Positions 16,353 through 24,610 are shown, counted from the stretch's first letter. The stretch: DNA of 30,027 nt from Desulfobulbus sp. (GCA_030600525.1 JAUVLX010000005.1:1-30027), one strand, 5' to 3'. Notes: a model not told the origin generated them from the sequence alone. Made by a program: numbers and translations.

Positions 16353-17045
16353 TTATGCGCGCGATAAAATATCGCGTTCGATGAGATTCAAAAAATCTGA
16401 ACTGAAATTATCAATATCGGATTCCGAATCAGCAAGTTTATTGGAATAATAATTGTAAAAAATAACAGCCGGGATGGCTACTGCCAAACCAGCAGCAGTC
16501 GCTATCAAGGCCTCGGAAATGCCTGGAGCGACAACTGCCAATGAAGCAGAACCGCGCTCTCCTATATCTTTAAACGAGGTCATAATTCCCCAGACAGTAC
16601 CAAACAAACCAATAAAAGGGGTTGCTGAACCTGTGGTAGCAAGAAAAGCGAGGGAGCGGGACATTCTGTCGCTCTCCATTAACTGGGCTTTCCTTACGGA
16701 CCTTTTTAAATTTTCCATGGTGGCCAGCTGCATGTCAAGGGTGATAGCACCTTCACCACCATTTCTGACTGCACTTATTTTTTTGAGCTCTGTATAGCCG
16801 GTTATAAAAACAGAGGCCTCTGGGCTCTGAGTATACTCTTGGGCAGAGTTATAGGCCTCATTGAGGGTTTTACTATTCCAAAAATCTTCAAGGAAATCGG
16901 CAGACGCGTTCTGAGATTTTTTAAACATGAGGTGTTTTACGATTATGATCGACCAAGATAGCACGGAAAAAACAAGCAGAGCCATCATGACAAGTTTAAC
17001 CATGAGCCCTGCATTAAGTAGCATTTCAAATATTGATAATGTCAC
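16353..17045 (-). CDS. tolQ: TolQ (MotA/TolQ/ExbB family proton-channel protein)
   Basis: 230 residues with three membrane helices: about 13-37 (GLMVKLVMMALLVFSVLSW), 131-157 (ATPFIGLFGTVWGIM) and 168-195 (APGISEALIATAAGLAVAIP). The second and third helices carry the ExbB/TolQ family signature, including the GLFGTVWGI turn and the T-A-G-L-A-V segment. The cytoplasmic loop between helices one and two contains the expected long charged region. With TolR it converts proton flow into movement of TolA at the division site. The start is a GTG at 17045 with a weak TAGG-type ribosome site; an ATG at 17024 is an alternative. First gene of the cluster. Confidence 0.95.
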   Translation of the reverse strand: MTLSIFEMLLNAGLMVKLVMMALLVFSVLSWSIIIVKHLMFKKSQNASADFLEDFWNSKTLNEAYNSAQEYTQSPEASVFITGYTELKKISAVRNGGEGAITLDMQLATMENLKRSVRKAQLMESDRMSRSLAFLATTGSATPFIGLFGTVWGIMTSFKDIGERGSASLAVVAPGISEALIATAAGLAVAIPAVIFYNYYSNKLADSESDIDNFSSDFLNLIERDILSRA

Positions 17046-17400
17046 AGTTTACCTAACGTTGGAGTTTAATTTGAGGAATTACCTGGCAAAGCCTTACTTG
17101 AGTCTTTTGCTTCGATTTTTCTTATGCAAATGCTAAGCCCAAAGACGCAACAAACTGCTGATCGAGCCGCGCGCGACTGGCTATTAACTGCTTGCAGGAG
17201 AGATACTGTCTGATTTGCAGTACACCACAATTGTGAACAAAAAACTACAGCCTGAAATTATAAATGAAAACAATAATTCTGTCGACCTTGATCTAATGAT
17301 GGTGTAGAAATATTTGTGAAATATTCGTGCATAGATACCCCCCCCTGTTTGTGTAAACACACAGGGGGTAATTTTTTTTCATATAGAAGAGGAGATCAAG
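17046..17400. other. Intergenic region between divergent tolQ and the TrxR-like gene (355 bases)
   Basis: No ORF of note lies here. The left half should hold the tolQ promoter (minus strand) and is AT-rich, with a mixed central patch around 17130-17200. The right half contains a 6-bp AT hairpin (about 17308-17324) followed by a strong terminator-like hairpin at 17336-17379. That hairpin stands only about 20 bases before the TrxR-like start. I cannot name a promoter or ncRNA family with confidence. Confidence 0.6.
17336..17379 (+). terminator. Intrinsic terminator/attenuator in the leader of the TrxR-like gene
   Basis: A C8 run (17338-17345) pairs with G5 (17364-17368). An inner TGTTT/AAACA stem extends the hairpin, which ends in a T8 run (17372-17379). 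The Shine-Dalgarno of the TrxR-like gene follows about 8 bases later. No gene ends into it on either strand, so it is either an attenuator or the end of a short upstream transcript. Confidence 0.8.
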
Positions 17401-18321
17401 ATGCCTGAATCCGTTTACGACGTGGTAATAATTGGTGCAGGTCCCGCTGGTATACAGGCAGCAATACATGCATCGAGAAAAAAAACCCGTGTATTACTGC
17501 TCGGCCGTATTGAAAACTCAGCCCTCTTTGGGGCGCACATTGAAAACTATGCCTTTATTGCCGGTGTATCCGATGGGTGCGACATTCTTCGAACAGGCGT
17601 TGACCAGGCTAAATCTTTTGGTACGGAAATATCCCACGAAGACGTGTTGAAAATTTCCGCTCAGGAAAACAGCTTCGGTTTGACCTTGGAAACAGGAAGA
17701 TCTGTCACAACCAGGACACTTATCTTTGCCATGGGTGTTTCTAAAAAGAAACTTAACGTTCCTGGTGAAAAAGATTTTTCAGGTCGCGGAGTCAGCTATT
17801 GTGTGGATTGTGACGCCAATTTCTATCGAGGGGCTATAGTAGCAGTGGCAGGTGACAGGAGTGCTGCTGTAGACGGCGCTTTGACCCTATTAGATTATGC
17901 TTCCAAAGTCTATCTCATTGCCACCAAACTTGAAGTTTCGCAGGAACTCGAAAATAAATTACGCACAAGCAAAGTAGAATTTATTGAAAATGGTATCCGG
18001 GAAATCCAAGGAGAGAACGCTGTCGGATCGGTATTGCTTGAAAACGGAGAAACAATTGAAACCGAGGGTGTTTTCATTGAACTCGGCTCCAAAGGCGCCC
18101 TGGAACTTGCCACTCAAGTCGACGTTCAATTGGACATGGAATCCTTCAAGTATATCGCGACAACCAACAAGCAGGAAACGAATATTGCCGGTATCTATGC
18201 CGCCGGAGACATCGTTGGCCCTCCTTACCAAATGGCAAAAGCTGTCGGTGAAGGATGCGTTGCCGGGATGGAGGCTGCCACCTACGCCCGTTCACTTAAA
18301 CGAAAACTAGAAAAAGCCTAA
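17401..18321 (+). CDS. Thioredoxin-reductase-like FAD-dependent pyridine-nucleotide/disulfide oxidoreductase
   Basis: 306 residues with the two-domain TrxR fold. The FAD-binding GAGPAG is at 12-17. A redox-active pair C134-V-D-C137, followed by DANFY, sits where E. coli TrxB has CATCDG. A nucleotide-binding turn AVAGDRSAA lies at 148-155, and AAGDI at 267-271 contacts FAD. The NADPH 2'-phosphate motif HRRxxxR of TrxB is absent; that position reads YLIATKLEVS. The electron donor may therefore be NADH, or it may belong to a non-canonical subgroup such as ferredoxin-linked enzymes. GAGGAG lies 7 bases before the ATG. No thioredoxin gene is adjacent. An intrinsic terminator in its leader suggests conditional expression. 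Confidence 0.85.
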   Translation: MPESVYDVVIIGAGPAGIQAAIHASRKKTRVLLLGRIENSALFGAHIENYAFIAGVSDGCDILRTGVDQAKSFGTEISHEDVLKISAQENSFGLTLETGRSVTTRTLIFAMGVSKKKLNVPGEKDFSGRGVSYCVDCDANFYRGAIVAVAGDRSAAVDGALTLLDYASKVYLIATKLEVSQELENKLRTSKVEFIENGIREIQGENAVGSVLLENGETIETEGVFIELGSKGALELATQVDVQLDMESFKYIATTNKQETNIAGIYAAGDIVGPPYQMAKAVGEGCVAGMEAATYARSLKRKLEKA

Positions 18322-18415
18322 TTCAGCTGTTCCCCCCTCTGCATTTCAGATGGTGCAGGATTGCAGATCTGTGTCGCGGGGGGGCCCCCTTCCCCACCTC
18401 CATCACCAATACATC

Positions 18416-18949
18416 TCATTTCGTAAAACGTTGCTGTTCCCTGATGGCCATCAGGTAGCGGAAGACCTCCCTGCTATGCCGGGGATTTCTTGTCTGAACA
18501 AATAAATAGGCAAGCCTGAGCAGTGTCTTCTCCGCTGCCCCGGGAAGTTCATGGGCTATAGACGCTGCAACCTTGGAACCCCACTGTTCTGTCCACTCCA
18601 CATGTTCGGTTCCGCACTGCTTTTTAGCTTCTAGGGCTTCGTTTAGCAACGAATCACGCCAATATTCAATTTCATGGAACTGTTTATTTTTAACAAGTTC
18701 TCCTCCTTTTCGATCAGCTAAAAACTTATAAAGTTCATCAAGGGGTTCCTCCTTCAGCAGCTTGGTGATATATTTAAGCTGTCTCTTTTTTGCACCACCC
18801 TTGAGTCCATCGGCCTCTTTGATAAATTCTCTCACTTCCTGGGAACAAGGACATTTTTCAACAACCTGGCGAGACAGTTTGGCAAGTTCAACCACCAGTG
18901 TTTCAATTTCCTTGACACGTCTTTTTTGTTCCGATCGACTTATGTGCAC
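18416..18949 (-). CDS. darP: DarP/YjgA-family ribosome-associated protein (DUF615)
   Basis: 177 residues matching the small basic helical DUF615 family. It starts SRSEQKRRVKEIETLVVELAKL, and later has GGAKKRQLKYITKLL, the most recognisable YjgA block. The E. coli protein binds late 50S precursors and promotes maturation around the peptidyl transferase centre. The start is a GTG at 18949, with GGAG 8 bases upstream. The C-terminal RLAYLFVQTRNPRHSREVFRYL helix also fits. It is convergent with the TrxR-like gene; the gap between them (18322-18415) contains an odd G7C5 tract. Good family match, function by homology. Confidence 0.88.
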   Translation of the reverse strand: MHISRSEQKRRVKEIETLVVELAKLSRQVVEKCPCSQEVREFIKEADGLKGGAKKRQLKYITKLLKEEPLDELYKFLADRKGGELVKNKQFHEIEYWRDSLLNEALEAKKQCGTEHVEWTEQWGSKVAASIAHELPGAAEKTLLRLAYLFVQTRNPRHSREVFRYLMAIREQQRFTK

Positions 18950-19109
18950 GTTTTTTGCTCCAGCAATTAATTATATAAGCCCCCATGCCGTCCTCATGAT
19001 GTTCATAATGACCATTCAGCACCAAAAAAGTCAAAAAACGAAAGAGAAAAAACGTAGTAATACGAGTCAGGGGGGGAGGGTAAAGGCGGCGCTCACTGCT
19101 GGCAAAACA

Positions 19110-20342
19110 TTACCGTGCCAGCAGGAGATCTACTACCTTGTTGAGAATCTGATTAGCGGTTCCCTCCTTGGAAAGGAGTGGGAGTTGGCAAATATCGGTA
19201 CGATCAATCAAGGTAACCTGGTTGGTCTCAACATCAAAGCCTGTTTTTTTGCCAAGAATATCATTAACCACAATCAGATCCACATTTTTCTCAGTGAGCT
19301 TGCGTAAACCTTCCTGTTGATGATTTTCGCTTTCTGCGGCAAACCCAACCAGCAATTGCTGCCCTTTTCTTTCCCTTCCTAACCTGGCAAGGATATCATT
19401 ATTTTTGACGAGTTCCAGGTTCAAGTTATCAGCTTTTTTCTTAATTTTATGATGTTGTTCAACAAGAGGACGGTAATCTGCAACCGCAGCCGCTTTAATA
19501 ACAACAGATGCTTTCACGGCATGAGCAATGACCTCATCCTCCATCTCCTGAGCAGACTGGACCCGGACAATCGTGACCCCTGGAGGTTCTGGAAGGGTTA
19601 CCGGTCCGCTTATCAAGGTGACAACAGCTCCGCGGCGAACGGCTGCCCTAGCAAGAGCATATCCCATTTTTCCACTAGACCTGTTTGTCAAGTAGCGAGC
19701 GGGGTCAATGGCCTCCCTGGTGGGGCCAGCAGTAATAACTATATTCTGTCCAACAAGGTCATCGGGGCACATTACCTGTAGCAATTTTTCTCTGGCCACA
19801 TCCCATTCGGGAAGTCGACCATCGCCAACCTCACCACAGGCCAAGGAACCGCTGTCAGGTGCAACTACATGGTAGCCGTAGCCTTCCATTTTTTTGATAC
19901 TTTCCTGTGTTGCGGGGTGGGTAAACATGTTGGTATTCATTGCAGGACACACAATGACAGGTTTTTGAGCAGCCAACACTGTAGTGGATATCAGATCACT
20001 AGCCATCCCCTGACTTAACCGTACCATGGTCTGTGCAGTGGCAGGAGCCACAAGCACCACATCGTTATCTCGTGATAGATTGATGTGCGCCATAACCCCT
20101 TCCTGGTCGTCATCAAACATATCATAATACACTCGATTTCCGGAAAGTGCAGAAAACGTCAACGGTGAAACAAACCGTTGACCAGCACTAGTCATCATAA
20201 CCGTAACGATGGCCTCTTCCTTGATCAAAGCACGGACCCATTCCGCAGCTTTATATGCGGCAATGGATCCGGTAACGCCAAGCAATACCCGCACCCCCTG
20301 CAGACCAGGTCTTGACAAGTCCACATTAATATTCTTCACCAC
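19110..20342 (-). CDS. coaBC: Bifunctional phosphopantothenoylcysteine decarboxylase / phosphopantothenate-cysteine ligase
   Basis: Makes 4'-phosphopantetheine precursors of CoA: CoaB joins cysteine to phosphopantothenate and CoaC decarboxylates the product with FMN. The flavoprotein half shows GVTGSIAAYKA, the catalytic His in MAHINL, PAMNTNM and the active-site Cys in GSLACGEVGDGRL. The ligase half starts near VGQNIVITAGPTREAIDP, with YLTNRSSGKMG, AAAVADYRP and a KIKK lysine cluster. A TTG at 20384 would extend it by 14 residues. I prefer the GTG at 20342 because AAGGG lies 8 bases upstream and the resulting length of 410 matches the family. It lies about 50 bases after the lipoprotein gene and is probably cotranscribed. 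Confidence 0.94.
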   Translation of the reverse strand: MVKNINVDLSRPGLQGVRVLLGVTGSIAAYKAAEWVRALIKEEAIVTVMMTSAGQRFVSPLTFSALSGNRVYYDMFDDDQEGVMAHINLSRDNDVVLVAPATAQTMVRLSQGMASDLISTTVLAAQKPVIVCPAMNTNMFTHPATQESIKKMEGYGYHVVAPDSGSLACGEVGDGRLPEWDVAREKLLQVMCPDDLVGQNIVITAGPTREAIDPARYLTNRSSGKMGYALARAAVRRGAVVTLISGPVTLPEPPGVTIVRVQSAQEMEDEVIAHAVKASVVIKAAAVADYRPLVEQHHKIKKKADNLNLELVKNNDILARLGRERKGQQLLVGFAAESENHQQEGLRKLTEKNVDLIVVNDILGKKTGFDVETNQVTLIDRTDICQLPLLSKEGTANQILNKVVDLLLAR

Positions 20343-20395
20343 AGGCTCGTCCCTTTCTGGAATTCTATAAAAACTGATTGGCAATATACTGGCAT

Positions 20396-20893
20396 TTATT
20401 GGGTAACAGCTTCACCAAAAGGATTTAAAGAGGTTGCTGCTGTCTCATCAATGGTTACATAAAAAGTCAGCTTTGTTTTGGATAAAGGTCCCCCTTCACT
20501 GATTACCATCATACAAGTTTTATTAGGCTTAACAAAGGCAAGCATGATATCCTTTGAAGACGTTTCACCAACTTGCTTCCATTTATTATCTTGCATAGAC
20601 TGAACCATGTAGTCTTTCAAGGACATGACAGCAACCTTGCCCTCATACACATACACGCCCCCTCTAAAAGACTCGGTTTTGATGCCCATTGAACTTTTTC
20701 TATCCCACTCGAGTTCCGTTGGAAGGACAATATCATGTATATCGCCGGCAAAACCAGGAACCGGCGGGAGAGAGTCGGGGCTTTCGCCAGGTGCAGAAGC
20801 TACGACTGTTTTATTACCGGTACAACCAGATAAAGAAAATACAGCTACCAGCCCCACCAAGATAATGGTAAATACAACGAATTTACTCTTCAT
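20396..20893 (-). CDS. Lipoprotein of unknown function upstream of coaBC
   Basis: From the ATG at 20893 the product is 165 residues. It begins MKSKFVVF, has a hydrophobic core, and ends the signal with a good lipobox, LSGC, so it should be lipidated and sit in the envelope. A short Ser/Pro-rich linker (ESPDSLPPVPG) leads to a domain with LPTELEWDRKSS and a GGVYVYEGKVAV strand. A KDYMVQSMQDNKWKQVGE helix and a final beta-rich portion (KLTFYVTIDE) follow. I do not recognise the family. GGAGG lies 9 bases before this ATG. A start at 21016 would place the signal peptide internally and is rejected. Its proximity to coaBC suggests one transcript, not necessarily one function. Confidence 0.8.
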   Translation of the reverse strand: MKSKFVVFTIILVGLVAVFSLSGCTGNKTVVASAPGESPDSLPPVPGFAGDIHDIVLPTELEWDRKSSMGIKTESFRGGVYVYEGKVAVMSLKDYMVQSMQDNKWKQVGETSSKDIMLAFVKPNKTCMMVISEGGPLSKTKLTFYVTIDETAATSLNPFGEAVTQ

Positions 20894-21352
20894 GCAGATC
20901 ATCCTCCGATCATAGAGTGAAGGCCACTTTGAAAAACTGTTTTTTCGTCCAATCTCTGCGTTATGCTGAAAATTCAACTCTCGAAATCGTGCGTGGATCC
21001 CGGTGTTAAAATTCACACATTTATTATCATTAATCGAAAGATTAAATTTTCCAAGGCACCCTGTAATAAAGCCTGTTTTGATACAATGAAAAAATGAAGT
21101 GAGAGCTCAGCACTCCACTGCTCAATAAAAAATTTTCCCAGGCTAACCTTTGTTTATAAATAAATATTTGGTTGTAAAAAAATAAGGTTTTAATGTCAAT
21201 AAACATTCACTATGCTATATAAGTCTTTTTTTACTGAAAAGACTCATCAATTCATTATACGAAGTAAGGCTTTCCCCCTAAAAGCTCTCACTTATATATA
21301 ACGAACGAAAACAACTTTTAAGAAAAAGTCATCAATATTGGCTTAAACATAT
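20894..21352. other. AT-rich intergenic region between the lipoprotein gene and tatD (459 bases)
   Basis: This divergent intergenic region has no supportable ORF. It contains an 8-bp hairpin (21223-21230 with 21239-21246) without a following T-run, so it is not a typical terminator. A TATATAAG-type stretch around 21215 could be a -10 element for tatD, and poly-A and poly-T tracts typical of promoter regions are present. No known riboswitch or ncRNA fold was recognised. Confidence 0.5.
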
Positions 21353-22168
21353 ATGCAGAACAAATCGACCAATAAAGATTCCGTGCCTCATGACCCTACA
21401 CTCATAGACACCCACTGCCACTTGGACATGCAGGCATACGACAGTGACCTTGACCAGGTTCTTGAGCAAGCCGCACATGCAGGAATCCAAAAAATTATTA
21501 CTATTGGTACAGACCTAGCAAGCTCAAAGGCAGCGGTTAATCTTGCAGCCACCTACCCACAAATCTACGCTACTGTTGGGGTGCACCCACATGAAGCTGG
21601 CAAACTTACGCCCACTATCCTTCATGAGATTTCCTGTTTAGCAAAATCATCTAAGGTTGTTGGCTATGGTGAAATCGGTCTTGATTATGCAAAGAACTAC
21701 GCGCCTCATGAAGTACAGCGAAAAGTATTTGCAATGCAACTCGAACTTGCCAAGGAGCTCAACCTGCCGGTAGTTATCCATGACCGGGAAGCCCACGAGG
21801 AGACCATACAGCTTCTAAGGGAAATTGGACCATTCCCAAAGCGAGGGGTCATGCACTGTTTTTCAGGTGATGTTTCCCTTGCCCGTCAGGTAATCGACCT
21901 TGGATTTTATATTTCAATACCAGGGATTGTTACCTTTAAAAACGCCAAAGAACTGCAAGAGGTTGTCCAGACAACAGACATACAACACCTTATTCTTGAG
22001 ACAGATGGCCCCTTCCTGGCCCCTGTTCCTTTTCGAGGCAAAAGAAACACTCCTGCCAAAATTATCCATACTGCCCAGATGGTGGCTGATTTAAAAAGCA
22101 TGTCGCTTAATGACGTTGCTACCATGACTACTCACAATGCAACCGATCTCTTTCAGTTACCAGGTTAA
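21353..22168 (+). CDS. tatD: TatD-family metal-dependent hydrolase (putative 3'-5' DNase)
   Basis: 271 residues with the TIM-barrel amidohydrolase metal ligands of the TatD family in order. These are DTHCHLDM (about 19-26), VGVHPHEA, GEIGLDY, VIHDRE, MHCFSGD and the final ETDGPFLAP. Characterised relatives are Mg-dependent 3'-5' DNases or have broader deacylase/nuclease roles. The N-terminus carries about 15 extra polar residues before the first strand. No Shine-Dalgarno is visible before the ATG at 21353, so the start is uncertain. It is the first gene of a tight operon; yggS begins 9 bases after its stop. Confidence 0.94.
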   Translation: MQNKSTNKDSVPHDPTLIDTHCHLDMQAYDSDLDQVLEQAAHAGIQKIITIGTDLASSKAAVNLAATYPQIYATVGVHPHEAGKLTPTILHEISCLAKSSKVVGYGEIGLDYAKNYAPHEVQRKVFAMQLELAKELNLPVVIHDREAHEETIQLLREIGPFPKRGVMHCFSGDVSLARQVIDLGFYISIPGIVTFKNAKELQEVVQTTDIQHLILETDGPFLAPVPFRGKRNTPAKIIHTAQMVADLKSMSLNDVATMTTHNATDLFQLPG

Positions 22169-22177
22169 AACAGAAAC

Positions 22178-22867
22178 ATGATACAAGATAACTACCAAAC
22201 TATACGGCAAAAAATAAGCCAGTATGCCGCTGACTGCAATCGGGACCCTGATACAATCCAGTTGGTTGCGGTTTCAAAAAAGAAAGAAAGCCCATTAATA
22301 CAGCAGGTTTTTGACTGCGGACAAAGAATTTTTGGAGAAAATTATCTACAGGAAGCAGCTCAAAAAATTCCAGACCTACCACCGTCTGCAAAATGGCATT
22401 TTATCGGACATCTGCAGAGCAATAAGGCAAAACAGGCTGTCAGCCTTTTTGACGTCATTGAAACTGTTGACAGTTTAAAACTCGCAAAACTTATCGATAA
22501 ACATGCCAACACCCTTGGCAAATCAACCGCCATCCTGTTGCAAATCAATATCGGACGAGAACAACAAAAAGCAGGTGTATTGCCGGAAGAAGCCGAGTCT
22601 TTGCTAAAACAAATTACCAGCGAAACCAAATTGCAGGTACTAGGGTTGATGGTCATCCCTCCTTTTTCAGATAAACCGGAAGTCACCAGGCCCTTTTTCA
22701 GGGAGACAAGAAAACTTGCAGAAGAGTTTGCCCGTAAACAATTATTTACAAATAATGAAAACGTTGTTCTCTCAATGGTTATGTCAGCTGACTTTCATGT
22801 TGCCATTGAAGAGGGCGCAACACATATACGAATAGGAACAGCACTGTTTGGTGCTAGAGATTATTAA
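22178..22867 (+). CDS. yggS: YggS/PLPBP-family pyridoxal phosphate homeostasis protein
   Basis: A cytosolic single-domain PLP-binding protein of the alanine-racemase fold without known catalysis, involved in vitamin B6 and amino-acid homeostasis. Signatures in order are AVSKKK (PLP lysine Lys34), FGENYLQEA, WHFIGHLQSNKAK, ETVDSLKLA, LLQINIGREQQKAG, GLMVIPPF and the phosphate-binding end LSMVMSADFHVAIEEGATHIRIG. Most members read LSMGMS; here the Gly is Val, a small deviation. Length 229 is normal. It lies between tatD (9-base gap) and ugd (12-base gap). In many bacteria yggS neighbours envelope or division genes, and here it is with nucleotide-sugar metabolism. Confidence 0.95.
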   Translation: MIQDNYQTIRQKISQYAADCNRDPDTIQLVAVSKKKESPLIQQVFDCGQRIFGENYLQEAAQKIPDLPPSAKWHFIGHLQSNKAKQAVSLFDVIETVDSLKLAKLIDKHANTLGKSTAILLQINIGREQQKAGVLPEEAESLLKQITSETKLQVLGLMVIPPFSDKPEVTRPFFRETRKLAEEFARKQLFTNNENVVLSMVMSADFHVAIEEGATHIRIGTALFGARDY

Positions 22868-22879
22868 AAGGAGAAATTA

Positions 22880-24190
22880 ATGCACATTACCATGATTGGC
22901 ACCGGGTACGTCGGCCTGGTAACAGGCACATGTTTTGCCGAATTTGGACACACCGTCACTTGTGTTGACAAGGTAGAGGAAAAAATAGCAAGTTTGAAAC
23001 AGGGGATAATTCCTATATATGAACCGGGCCTTGATAGCTTGGTTAAAAAAAACGTCGATGAAGGAAGGCTCCGTTTTACTACTGACCTTTCCATATCAGT
23101 GCCCCAGTCAGATGCGGTGTTCATTGCTGTCGGCACCCCCAGTTCCCGGCGAGGTGACGGCTATGCTGATTTGACCTATATTTATCAGGCAGCAAAAGAA
23201 GTCGCACATCACCTTAAAGACTATACAGTGGTTGTGGATAAAAGCACGGTCCCTGTCGGCACGGCTCGTCAGGTAAGTAGGATTATTAAAGAAACCAACT
23301 CCGCTGTTGACATTGACGTGGCCTCAAACCCTGAATTTTTACGGGAAGGTGCTGCCATCGCCGATTTTATGCGGCCAGACAGGGTAGTAATAGGGGTTGA
23401 GACAGAACGTGCAGAAGAAGTTATGCGCGAAATATACAAACCTCTCTTTATTAGAGACACCCCCATTGTCAGCACCACCATAGAAACAGCAGAACTTGCT
23501 AAATACGCAGCAAACGCTTTTCTTGCTGTAAAAATCAGTTTCATTAACGAAATCGCCAATGTCTGTGAAGCAGTTGACGCCAATGTGACAGATATTGCCA
23601 AGGCCATAGGCATGGATGGTCGTATAGGCAGTAAATTCCTGCATCCTGGTCCAGGTTACGGCGGTTCCTGCTTTCCAAAAGACACGCTGGCACTGATGCG
23701 TATCGTTCAGGAAAACGGTGAAAATGTTCGAGTTGTTGAGGCTGCTGTAGAAGCAAACTCAGCCCAAAAAGCACGAATGGTTAAAAAAATCAGAGAAATG
23801 CTTGGCGGATCTGAGGCGGGCAAAACTATTGCCATACTCGGGCTTACATTTAAACCGGAAACAGATGATATGCGGGATGCACCTGCTGCAACGATCCTTC
23901 CCGCCCTTCTTGAAAAGGGAGCTAAGATCAAAGCACACGACCCCAAAGGAATGGAGGAAGCAAAACACTACCTGCCATCAGGAATAGAATATGTTCAAAA
24001 CGCCTATGAAGCTGCTGCAGGAGCAGACTGCGTTGTCCTTATGACGGAATGGAATCAGTACAGGGCACTTAACCTGGAAAAAATGAAAGAAAGCATGAAT
24101 GCTCCGGTGTTTGTCGATTTGCGCAATGTGTACGAACCACAAAAGATGCGGGAGCTTGGCTTTAAATATATGGGAGTCGGTAGAAAATAA
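22880..24190 (+). CDS. ugd: UDP-glucose 6-dehydrogenase
   Basis: Oxidises UDP-glucose to UDP-glucuronate with two NAD+, feeding capsule, exopolysaccharide or LPS sugar synthesis. Residues 1-180 hold the Rossmann domain with the GTGYVGLVTG NAD motif and Asp30. VGTPSS and STVPVGT follow, then the central-domain Lys218 (AVKIS). The catalytic Cys264 sits in GYGGSCFPKD. The C-terminal UDP-binding domain contains GLTFKPETDDMRDAP. Length 436 is typical. AAAAGGAG lies 6 bases before the ATG. It is last in the tatD-yggS-ugd operon and is followed by a strong terminator. A UDP-mannose-type dehydrogenase is less likely given the overall motif pattern. Confidence 0.95.
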   Translation: MHITMIGTGYVGLVTGTCFAEFGHTVTCVDKVEEKIASLKQGIIPIYEPGLDSLVKKNVDEGRLRFTTDLSISVPQSDAVFIAVGTPSSRRGDGYADLTYIYQAAKEVAHHLKDYTVVVDKSTVPVGTARQVSRIIKETNSAVDIDVASNPEFLREGAAIADFMRPDRVVIGVETERAEEVMREIYKPLFIRDTPIVSTTIETAELAKYAANAFLAVKISFINEIANVCEAVDANVTDIAKAIGMDGRIGSKFLHPGPGYGGSCFPKDTLALMRIVQENGENVRVVEAAVEANSAQKARMVKKIREMLGGSEAGKTIAILGLTFKPETDDMRDAPAATILPALLEKGAKIKAHDPKGMEEAKHYLPSGIEYVQNAYEAAAGADCVVLMTEWNQYRALNLEKMKESMNAPVFVDLRNVYEPQKMRELGFKYMGVGRK

Positions 24191-24198
24191 CACAAATA

Positions 24199-24237
24199 AA
24201 AAAGGGCCTTCATCTATTATAGACGAAGGCCCTTTTT
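24199..24237. terminator. Bidirectional intrinsic terminator after ugd
   Basis: A 13-bp perfect stem (24199-24211 with 24225-24237) has five A residues on its left arm and five T residues on its right. It encloses a 13-nt loop that can itself pair weakly. It ends the tatD-yggS-ugd transcript and can also act on the minus-strand PxxKW gene. Confidence 0.93.
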
Positions 24238-24310
24238 ATCACACAACAGCGAGTGAGGGGCTTACAACTGTGCCAAGCTCCCACTTACCATAAGAAAGTG
24301 ACTACGTTTA

Positions 24311-24562
24311 CTAACCTCTTCGCTTGGAAGAAGCTCTCTTTGCAGCTTTCAATGGGTTTATTCGAACTTTAACCACATTAACTTCTGGTTTTGCATGGGT
24401 TGCAAAATTGCAAATTCCAAGATGCCATCTTGAATCTGGCTGTACATATGTATTGCAATATTTACTTTCGCCAACCTCTACAATCCGTTCACACCCATCA
24501 CACTGCTCGACAACCGGTTGAAACAGGCCGTCACTGAATTTAGCTGTATCATTTGTCTGCAT
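24311..24562 (-). CDS. PxxKW-family cysteine-rich small protein
   Basis: 83 residues from the ATG at 24562, chosen because GGAG lies 9 bases upstream; an ATG at 24604 would add 14 residues in front of that site. The core reads VVEQCDGCERIVE, then KYCNTYVQPDSRW and GICNFATH, with cysteines at 21, 24, 36 and 51, and ends in a basic NPLKAAKRAS tail. This matches what I recall of the PxxKW cysteine-rich family of Desulfobacterota; the defining Lys is Arg here (P-D-S-R-W). Four spaced cysteines suggest a metal site. Function is unknown. It is divergent from pilC, and the intervening region holds two inverted repeats. Confidence 0.75.
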   Translation of the reverse strand: MQTNDTAKFSDGLFQPVVEQCDGCERIVEVGESKYCNTYVQPDSRWHLGICNFATHAKPEVNVVKVRINPLKAAKRASSKRRG

Positions 24563-24589
24563 CTTGCCAACTCCTGAAAAAATATAAAC

Positions 24590-24610
24590 TTTTTCTTGAA
24601 TCAAGAAAAA
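24590..24610. repeat. Perfect inverted repeat upstream of the PxxKW gene
   Basis: Ten-base arms (24590-24599 and 24601-24610) around a single central A form a near-perfect dyad, about 28 bases 5' of the PxxKW start. It could be a regulator site or form an RNA hairpin in that leader. Confidence 0.6.

Noticed and set aside
15926..17045. ExbB/ExbD for TonB-dependent uptake rather than TolQ/TolR
   Set aside because: tolA and tolB follow in the same tight operon, which favours the Tol assignment.
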